Shown here: in pieces, positions 56,370 through 64,000 of the stretch
How positions within the stretch are numbered: the first letter of the stretch is position 1
Layout of the letters: each line of letters begins with the position of its first letter
NCBI RefSeq assembly: GCF_950295315.1
Contig: NC_080175.1
Location: forward strand, 86,717,581 to 86,781,580
DNA: 64,000 nucleotides
From: Erinaceus europaeus
Lineage: Eukaryota > Chordata > Mammalia > Eulipotyphla > Erinaceidae
Direction: 5' to 3'
Notes under the pieces: model-generated
Databases searched by the model: none
Seen by the model: the letters and a program-made list of their open reading frames with translations, nothing else
What the model was told of the DNA's origin: nothing
Made by a program: the position numbers and the translations under genes

Positions 56370-57815
56370 GGATAATGTGCTGTGTTGTCCCGTGCTTGAC
56401 TCAGGTTCATGTCCTGCCTTCAGTCATTGAAGAAAGCTTCAGTGCTGAACAAAAATACACAATAGTCTGTAGTGAGTCAGTATCAAGTTCATAATGAAAT
56501 AATGTCTACTTAGACTTAGATACCCTCTTCATCTACTTCATACTACAGTTCTCTCACTCACTCCAAAGCTAACCTCATCAAAGCAAGGACTGCAAAAGCT
56601 GAATAAGGGCAAGAGACTGGCATACTTTAAAGCTTACTCTTTAGTCACTATCAGGCCACCCCATCATCTGGGGCCCTATTTGGGGAGTCCTGAGATTCCC
56701 GAACATACATGATGGGCTTAGACCTTGAATAAAACCCTGTCTCCATTATTATTGGTCATTTCTATCAGGAACAACAAAATAGACCCCTTTGTAAACCCCA
56801 TAGAATCTTGTCCTCAACTTGGATCAACAATGGCAGAGAATGTTCCATCCTTCAAAGGGAGGATGGACAACATACTCTATGCTACACCTGAGGAAGATGG
56901 GCTGATATTGGGGCAGCCTGAAATGTTCCTATTCATAACTAAAGAATGTGAGCTCAGATCTACAGGGATGCAGAGGTCACATAGGCTGCTAAGCTTAATA
57001 TGGGACCCAGATCACATCAAATCGATGGGGTTTACAGTCAACAATATTTATAGCCCTTCCCCAGATTAGAGAGCTACTCTCTACCCTGATCCAACTTTCT
57101 GGTCCTTTTTCCAGACATGACATCATCTCCTCAGACAATAACTTGGATCCACCTTCATATCAGATTTCAGGCTCAGGGGATAAAAGAAAAAGAAAGAAGA
57201 AAAAAAAAAACAACAAAAAACAGTATAGCCGCAGGCTCTTTGGAATATAACTAAAATATGCCTTTTTAGCTTTCTATAAAATGGAGGACCCCTCAACTCT
57301 TCATTTGCACTGTTGTAGCCTTTAGGTTCATGATTGGTCAACAATTTGTTTGGCTTTGTATGTTAACTCTCTTTTTCAACCACCAGGTTCCAGATGCTAG
57401 CAGGATGCCGACCAGACTTCCCTGGACAGACAACCCCAGCAATGTGTCCTGGAGCTCTGCTTCCCCAAAGCTCTTCCCCACTAGGGAAAGAGAGAGGCAG
57501 ACTGGGAGTATGGATAGACCTGTCAACACCTATGTGTATCGGGGAAGCAATTACAGAAGCCAGACCTTCTACCTTCTGCATCCCACAATGACCTTGGGTC
57601 CATGCTCCCAGAGGGTTAAAGAATAAGAAAGCTATCAGGGGAGGGGATGGGATGCAGAGTTCTGGTGGTGGGAATTGTGTGGAGTTGTACCTCTATGGTT
57701 TAGTCAATGTTTACCTTTTAGAAATAAAAAAAAAATTAAAAATAAACAAAAAAGAAAGCTTCAGTGCTGTACCTTTTCTCTGTGTATATCTAAAAAATAA
57801 AATAAATGCTATTTA
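56370..57815 (+). mobile_element. old SINE split by EC copy 9
   Basis: gataatgtgctgtgttgtcc to cattgaagaaagcttcagtg is a diverged SINE head that continues after the EC insertion with cagtgctgtaccttttctct and an A-rich tail. Confidence 0.6.
56430..57769 (+). mobile_element. EC retroposon copy 9, with 18-bp perfect duplication
   Basis: aagaaagcttcagtgctg is present at 56430-56447 and 57752-57769. The 1,304-base insert is the best reference for the family without the RT module: 5' part (aacaaaaatacacaatagtc to tagacttagataccctcttc), middle module (cactccaaagctaacctcat to tagctttctataaaatgg), ttaggttcatgattggtcaa, the acceptor-like tract ttaactctctttttcaacca, the 3' block from ccaggttccagatgc and a poly(A)-like end. 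The 114-codon frame (56725-57069) and the 98-codon frame (57330-57626) have no recognisable domains and are broken in the other copies. Confidence 0.9.
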
Positions 57816-58280
57816 ATATGCTAATGTATCATATTTCTTCATCAATACGTTCTAAGGTTTATCATATTAATGATCTAATGCATTAAGACTTTTGGCAGCA
57901 CACAAGTATTCAGTTTACAGGACACTCAATTTTTCAAATTATCTAGAGCTGGGTAAGGCTTCTTTGTTCACACATTGTTTATATGTGTCATTCATAGGAA
58001 TATATGGTTTTAGAACAACTTTCTACAAGTCACAGAAAATTTGGGTGCATGGAAGATAGTACTCTACTATATGTAGCTGTACTTTATTATTTGGGTCAGT
58101 TTCTGTTTTTTAAATAAAAGTGAAGAAAGAAAAAATTAATGCTATTAAGGGTCTTCATATTAAACTGTTTATGTGATGTCTTATTCAACTTGACACTTAC
58201 TCTGATGACCAGTTAAATGGAAATATTTCTTCTTTTTGTACCATAGTCTTTCACTTCATTATGTGATACTGATGACAAGC
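57816..58280. other. unique AT-rich DNA
   Basis: Nothing recognised. Confidence 0.4.
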
Positions 58281-58695
58281 TTTTCACCTAGATTGCAGAT
58301 AGCAGGCTTGAGCATCGCCTGCCAAAAGTGATTAATACCAATCAAACCGAGTTTGTTCAGTTGGAAAGACTGGCAGAAAACATTTATCATCTTCTCGAGG
58401 AATTAAAGTTCCAGATTGCCTCTGTGTTAGAGATAAACAGGATATAAATGTATTTCCTCCAATGTTCACCTTGTTATCACTTTTATTGAGTCTATTTTCC
58501 CAAGCAATGAGAGTAACCGTGCCCATTCTTTCAATGGACTTCATGATTAAACTGCTAGAATTTAAAACCCTTTCGGTGCTAGAGGTTACAATGCTAAATC
58601 TGATTACCGGGGAGAAACCTAGTAACACCAATAGGGCAAAACATCTTCCTCAGACTTCATCTGAGAGCTCTTCTTTAATAGTAGAATATAAATGA
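58281..58695 (+). pseudogene. decayed LINE reverse-transcriptase fragment (L1/Tx1-like)
   Basis: From 58296 the plus strand reads ADRLEHRLPKVINTNQTEF, then VQLERLAENIYHLLEEL. This resembles the RT segment ahead of the palm in L1/Tx1-type elements, where an L-x(3)-I-x-x-(D/N)QTGF...(N)I pattern is usual. About 150 bases further on, ILSMDF could correspond to the LSLDAEKAFD motif with the aspartates partly lost. No L1 copy in this window has similar sequence, and it lies in otherwise unique DNA. Old exapted or simply dead copies are both possible. The match is short and from memory. Confidence 0.45.
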
Positions 58696-59920
58696 GATGT
58701 TATCAACCTCATAGGTTGAGTATTCTTTTGTGTTTGAATTAGTGTCACACTCAGTTTAAAATGAGTGCATTATGTTTTACCTCTCCCCGGGAAAGATGTA
58801 GGGCAATTGCTGTCAATAGGACCACCACCCTCTATATTAAGGGTGTAAAAACGGGTAACTAATAGATCCAAAAGGGACAGAATGAGAATAAGGAGATGAA
58901 TTGAAATGTGACATTTCCTAATCTAATAAATTTACCTTCTATATTCCCAGTGACTCTCATTGATCTGTGCCAAACCAGCTAATGTCAATTCTATGTCTAT
59001 GTTCCTCAGAGGTCATGCCTCATCTTCTTTTCTGCGTACTTTCAAACATGATCCTAGTTCCTTATATAATGGTATCCTAGTTTCTTCAGATAATGTACTT
59101 TATTTGCCCCTTGCTTAATTTATTTCCAGTCTGCTGCTTGTGTTAAACTCAGTCAAGGTTTCCTCAAACTATATCTCTTTTCATGTTGCAGTTAAAAATA
59201 AATATTAACGTAAGCGTTTCTGCCATGATAATTTTAAATCTCCTTCAGGCAATGTGGTAGCTTCTCACTGACCAGGGAAAGCACATAGACAAGAAAATGA
59301 AAACACATGTGGAAAGAGTACACAATTATCACCTTATGTCACCTTATGGTTCATCCTTTCACACTTTTAAGCAACATTTATCTAGCCGTTTGCTATGCAC
59401 AGTCAAGCCCTCAAGGGACTCATTGAGTAAAAATCTGAACAGAACAAAAATCAATCTTTGCAATACCTTACATCAAAATAAATGTGTGTACACAGGTTAT
59501 ATCTTAGAGGCTCACTGAGAGTGTCTGGAAGAACACTTGGTGCAAAGATTAGGGGATAACAAGAGTTAAGGGAATTGCATCTAAACTAATTGAACAGTGG
59601 AAACAAAGACAGATATGAAGGGATAAGACAGTGTGGAGAATGAAAAAATGGTTCACTTTGCTCACTGGTAACAGACCACTATGAAAAATAGAAATCAGAG
59701 TCCAGACCTGGAATAGACTCAGTTGTCGTTGATGAGAAATTTGAAAGTTAGCCAATGTCAATGAAGCCATATAAATTTTCAGAAAGATTTAAACAAGAAG
59801 TGAGACAATCAGATTCAAAACATAAGTCTGAGGCATAAGCTCCAAGAATAGTGTAGTGGGAAATGAAACAGAAAAAAAAATTTTCCGTAGTTATCAAAGG
59901 CAGCATTCGGTACAAAATAA
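58696..59920. other. unique DNA
   Basis: No repeat or gene recognised in about 1.2 kb; the 73-codon frames (59297-59518 and 59549-59770) have no domains. Confidence 0.45.
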
Positions 59921-59936
59921 AAGTAATCATTTTTAA

Positions 59937-60225
59937 GGGAATTGGGCAATAGTGCAGTGGGTTAAGCGCACATGGAACAAAGCACAATGACAGGCATAAG
60001 GATTCTGGTTCCAGCCCCGGCTCCCCACATGCAGGGGAGTCGCTTCACAAGCGGTGAAGCAGGTCTGCAGGTGTCTATCTTTCTCTCCCCCCTCTGTCTT
60101 CCCCTCCTCTCTCCATTTCTGTCTGTCCCATCCAACTACAACAACATCAATAACAATAATAACTACAACAATAAACCAACAAGGGCAACAAAAGGGAAAA
60201 TAAATAAATACTAAAAAAAAATTTT
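59937..60225 (+). mobile_element. SINE type A, with 16-bp perfect duplication
   Basis: Full-length near-consensus copy from gggaattgggcaatagtgca to the CAA-rich end and A-tail. aagtaatcatttttaa flanks it at 59921-59936 and 60226-60241. A good type specimen for the short form. Confidence 0.95.
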
Positions 60226-60241
60226 AAGTAATCATTTTTAA

Positions 60242-62438
60242 TCTAGACCCATATCAACTAATATTTATAAGTAGTGTTGTTTATTTCTTAATTAACAATT
60301 ACTGTTGTTTTTACTATGTTATCATCATCAGATATCTTTCCCATTATAGAGGGGGTGATCTTGTGATGACCAGTACCCCAGGAACAAGCCTGGGAAACAG
60401 TTAGCAAAGGCACGTCAAATATTTCCTATCTACTGGTCACACCAAAATATCAAATGTCTGAAATCAATTATATCTAAGCACTCTGCTTTTGACTTAATAC
60501 ATACAGCTTTAAAAACACGCTAGGCTAAAAGTGACTAGATTTAATTCTTCAGCCTAGAAAAATAAGAAAATCTTAAAATGCAGTTTATGCTGTTGCATGA
60601 ATGTAGAATACCGCTTATGACAAAAGCCAGAGACTGTTTCTTACTAATAAAATTTTAGAAAAAAGTCACAACTGCAAAGGTGGAAGGTCAGTGAGTACTT
60701 CAAATACTTACCGAAAAGCATTTATTGCCTAATACTGTTTACTAAAGCCAGAACCTTTATTAACTGAATTCTTTTCTTCTGGAAGATAGAATTCAACTAT
60801 AAATCATTTGGATAGGCGACAATCACCACATTAATTTACCAAGGCTTTCATCCTCCTACACTGAAGTGTATTTCTTAATACAGCTCAAAAGACATCAAGT
60901 ACCTCATCCAACCTATTTGCTAAGTCTAAATGGGATTTGACATTACGAGGTCAGCATTGCTTTTCCTCCTAGATGACTAACAAATTTACAGAGACATAAG
61001 TTCACTGTTCTCACATGGATCACTGCACCACAGACCAGTGGTTTTTGATCGTAACATTTAGGTTTCAGTTATTAAATGAAAGCGGAAATTCAGGCTATGA
61101 CAAATTGCCTGGCACCTGAACAGTGATCCAGAGAAAGAGCAGAAGGGAAATCAACATGTCTTCTTCAAGTTTCTTTGGGGAAACTTAGCCAATAATAATT
61201 TAATGATATCATTTTCTTTGAGTTTCTATGAAATTCAAAAATTGGGACGAAGCATCCCCCTCCTCCCCTTTTTTTACATGGTCTCTCTCTTTCAAATTTT
61301 AACATGTGCCAATACTTCTCAGTTTTCCACATCCTTAATATTTGTAGCATAAAAGTGCACATACATTATAATTTATTTTGTCATATGTTCACCATTTAAT
61401 TAAATTCAATAACAAATAACATATGAGATTAGGAAAATTAGATACTTTGCTACTAAAGAAATAAAGCAGGGAAAAAGGAACCTTTGTGAATCTCCAGTGC
61501 AATGTTGATTCATAGTTTAATGTCCATATCTGTGGTAAGCGCATTATTTAAGTGTACTACTCATGTGTTATAATATATCCAAATGCAGGCAATCATTGAC
61601 TCAGAACAACTGGTCTAAAATGGCGTATCCAGGGGAAAAGTCAACAGTAACACTTTGTGTCACAATTTCTCCATTTGTCACCTAGTTCAGAGTAAGTAGC
61701 AGGTGACTGATTGAGATGGATGTTTTCTTTTATTTATGCATCCTTCATGGTAATTGCACTTCCCTCACTCACACAGACAACAAGTTTTCCATGCTTAAAA
61801 ATAGTAACCTCACCTCTCCTTCACCTCTCACTTCCATAGTTGGAAAATGTGTTTCCGTAACTTTACTTACAAGCCTGAAAGAATCTTTCCTTCTGAAAGC
61901 AGAGATTCTATAGAATCAGTGCTGTAGTGCTTTTTGGATAGAGGTGAAAAAGCACTAAAGAAATCCCTTCTCAATGCATAATTCATATATCAATTGAATC
62001 AAATGTATTAAAAACACAGTACATGTCGGATACCTGGAATGAAAGAAGCAGAAACAAAACAGAACTTCTAGAAATGTCATTTCTGCAAAGGGAAAAGATA
62101 ACTTAGTAATTATAATACAATGGTGTACAGTACAGATTATTTAGCCTATATCCAGTTTCCTTTATATACAGAATATAATATTCTTCAGTTATCCATAAGT
62201 CCCTCATGAGGTCAGAGACTCAAAAGCATAGTTTTACTAGTCTGAGCAAGAATGCCCCTCAATTGGGGCAGGATTTGGAGAAAGATTTTTCCTTCCAGGA
62301 GATATTGTTGATTGTTGCAATGTGGGAAATGGCATCAGGACATTGCTAATAATGTGTCAGTACAAATACTGGTGAGAGGGTTCAACAAATGAGACTTAAT
62401 GCTTAAGCAACTGGGAGAAAGTCAAGGGTTGACAGTTA
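60242..62438. other. long unique AT-rich stretch
   Basis: About 2.2 kb with no gene, SINE, L1 or microsatellite recognised. This is the longest apparently repeat-free interval of the window together with 7695-9743. Confidence 0.45.
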
Positions 62439-62439
62439 A

Positions 62440-63407
62440 AGAGAGATCTACAAAAGTTGGATAAGGGCAAGAGACTGGCTCACTTAATAATGGCCCTTTT
62501 GGTCAATATCACACCACCTATCATATGGGGACCTAGCCAGGAAATCCTTGGATTCCCACACAAACATGATGGGCCTAGACCTCTAGTGGATCCCTCTCTC
62601 CACCACCACTGATCACTTCCATCATGAACATTAGCATAAGCCCTCTTGAGGGCCTACCCAGGACCTTGAGCTCACCATAGAGCAGCTATGGTAGGGGCTA
62701 CACAGTCTCCAAAGGGAGGCTGAGGTATCCCAACTTGTCACTTGGGAAAGACTGGTCCTGAAATGGGTGCATTCTGCACTGTTCCCAGCTGTGACCCTGA
62801 ACTGCCAGCTCAGACCAGCAGGGACTCAGAGGTTACACCAACTCTGGGGTTAAATATAAAAAACCTATATATGGCCTTGGGTCAGGTGGATGGAGGTTAG
62901 TAGTTAATCATATCCATAGAATTTCTTCAAGACTGGGAACTACTCTCTGTCCTAATCCAACTTTCTAGCCCTTTTCACCACCCTTATAACCTTTTCTCAG
63001 ACAGCAGTTTTATCCAATGTCTTGTTAGCTATCAAACTCAAGCAAAAACTACTGTAGTCATGGGCCCTAGAAATATTCCTAAAATGGATTTACTAGCTTA
63101 CTTCTACCCTATGATCCCTAATCTCATCTGCTGTGTTCCTACTTTTTGGTTCCCGTTCATGCACCATTTTATCTCACTTTATATCCTGTCACCTCCCTGA
63201 CACCAGTTGCAGATGCAATCAAAATTCCATCCTAACTTCTCTGGACAGATGACCTCACCAATGCGTCCTGTAACCCCACCTTTCCAGAGCCCTACCCCAC
63301 TAAGGAAAGACAGAAATAGGCTGGGGGTATGGATTGAGCTGCCAATGTCAATGTCCAGTGAAGAAGTGATTATAAAGGTCAGAACTTTTGCCTTCTGCAC
63401 CCTTCTT
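62440..63407 (+). mobile_element. EC retroposon copy 10, old
   Basis: Middle module from ctacaaaagttggataaggg, through aaatgggtgcattctgcact and agtcatgggccctag, then 3' block pieces (caccagttgcagatgc, cctaccccactaaggaaaga) ending ttgccttctgcaccc. It is the most diverged copy and does not run on to the usual 3' end. Instead it meets a trace of the RT module. Confidence 0.75.
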
Positions 63408-63550
63408 TTTCTAGCGTTTGCCCTTCTTCCGTAGCCAGTTAAATGGCTTTGAAAGTGACTGGGATCCATGTGGATTCAGTCGGCTAGGAAGGATCGTCAG
63501 TTTCCCCAATGAAATGCATCACGGGATGCACCACGAGAAGGCAATTTTTA
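63408..63550 (-). pseudogene. third trace of the LINE C-terminal module
   Basis: tctagcgtttgcccttcttc then cgtagccagt (63415-63440) is the antisense of the last about ten codons and the stop of the LINE protein seen at 26.1 and 43.8 kb. After it comes GC-richer sequence found nowhere else in the window (tgactgggatccatgtggat, gatcgtcagtttccccaatg, gcaccacgagaaggcaa). The join differs from that in EC copy 4, where the module lies near the 5' end. Confidence 0.6.
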
Positions 63551-63952
63551 TCCATACTCCCAGTGGTGGTGGGGGGTGATAGGAAGAAGAGGATAAGAGG
63601 GCTCTGAACTCCAGCTCCATTGGGACACACAGAGGAGGGAAAAGAGAAGGCTATTTAGATGTACTAATAGGGTTATGTGTGGCCTGGAGGAGAAGAGAGG
63701 GCTGGACCTAGAAGAAAAAGGCGGCAATTATGTTCAAATCTAGACAGATAGCTGTAGAGATAGATGATAGTTAACCTATGTCTACAACCTTGGGAGAATT
63801 GTGGTGGCTTACAATAGACAGATTGGGCATTCAGAACTCTGGTAGTGGGAATGGTGTGGAATTAGACCCCTGTTGACACATAATTTTGTAAATTAATATT
63901 AAATCACTAATAAAAAAAGATAGTAAAAAAAAGAAAGAAAAAGAAAAGAAAA
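63551..63952 (+). mobile_element. L1-type 3' end with A-tail
   Basis: The end gggcattcagaactctggta, gtgggaatggtgtggaatta, ttttgtaaattaatattaaa and cactaataaaaaaagatag matches the ends of the L1 at 54717 and 41868, and, more loosely, of the EC copies. Followed by an A-rich tail to about 63952. Confidence 0.7.
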
Positions 63953-64000
63953 ACACCAGTGAAAAATTGGTCTAACAACCTTAACCTAGTTTAAGAACAC

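Overview
The window is AT-rich mammalian nuclear DNA with no recognisable host gene. I found no exon-like open frame, tRNA or rRNA. Two abundant tRNA-derived SINE types and an L1 with its characteristic 3' end point to a hedgehog (Erinaceidae, most likely Erinaceus). This identification rests on recalling the SINE consensus and was not checked against a database. The region looks like a gene desert or the inside of a large intron.

Layout. 0.4-2.7 kb: two antisense L1 tails, the second split by a SINE and an LTR-like piece. 4.4-5.9 kb: an ancient repeat, then an antisense solo LTR with a SINE inside it. 6-13 kb: SINEs, microsatellites and a 62-bp perfect AT palindrome. 13.4-27.3 kb: four copies of a polyadenylated chimeric retroposon (called EC here), one of them inverted by twin priming and carrying an antisense piece of a foreign-looking reverse transcriptase. 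27.6-35 kb: mostly unique DNA, SINEs and L1 pieces. 35.7-36.8 kb: an old EC copy. 39.5-41.9 kb: an ORF2-less, HAL1-like L1 derivative. 43.6-44.2 kb: a second copy of the reverse-transcriptase module. 46-52 kb: SINEs, including a nested pair, and a short EC copy that starts with an L1 5'UTR-like head. 53-55.4 kb: an L1 tail holding a SINE and a second solo LTR. 56.4-57.8 kb: an EC copy with an 18-bp perfect target-site duplication. 58.3 kb: a decayed LINE RT fragment. 62.4-63.95 kb: an old EC copy, a third trace of the RT module and an L1 tail.

The most interesting content is the EC family. Its copies share one 3' end that resembles the 3' end of the local L1, but their 5' parts differ. They carry L1-type target-site duplications, so L1 probably moved them. 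Some include an antisense fragment of a non-LTR retrotransposon C-terminus that is unlike mammalian L1 or BovB. A polypyrimidine-AG just upstream of the shared 3' block suggests that splicing helped build the variants. Nothing here works as an operon or pathway; the story is layered retrotransposition.
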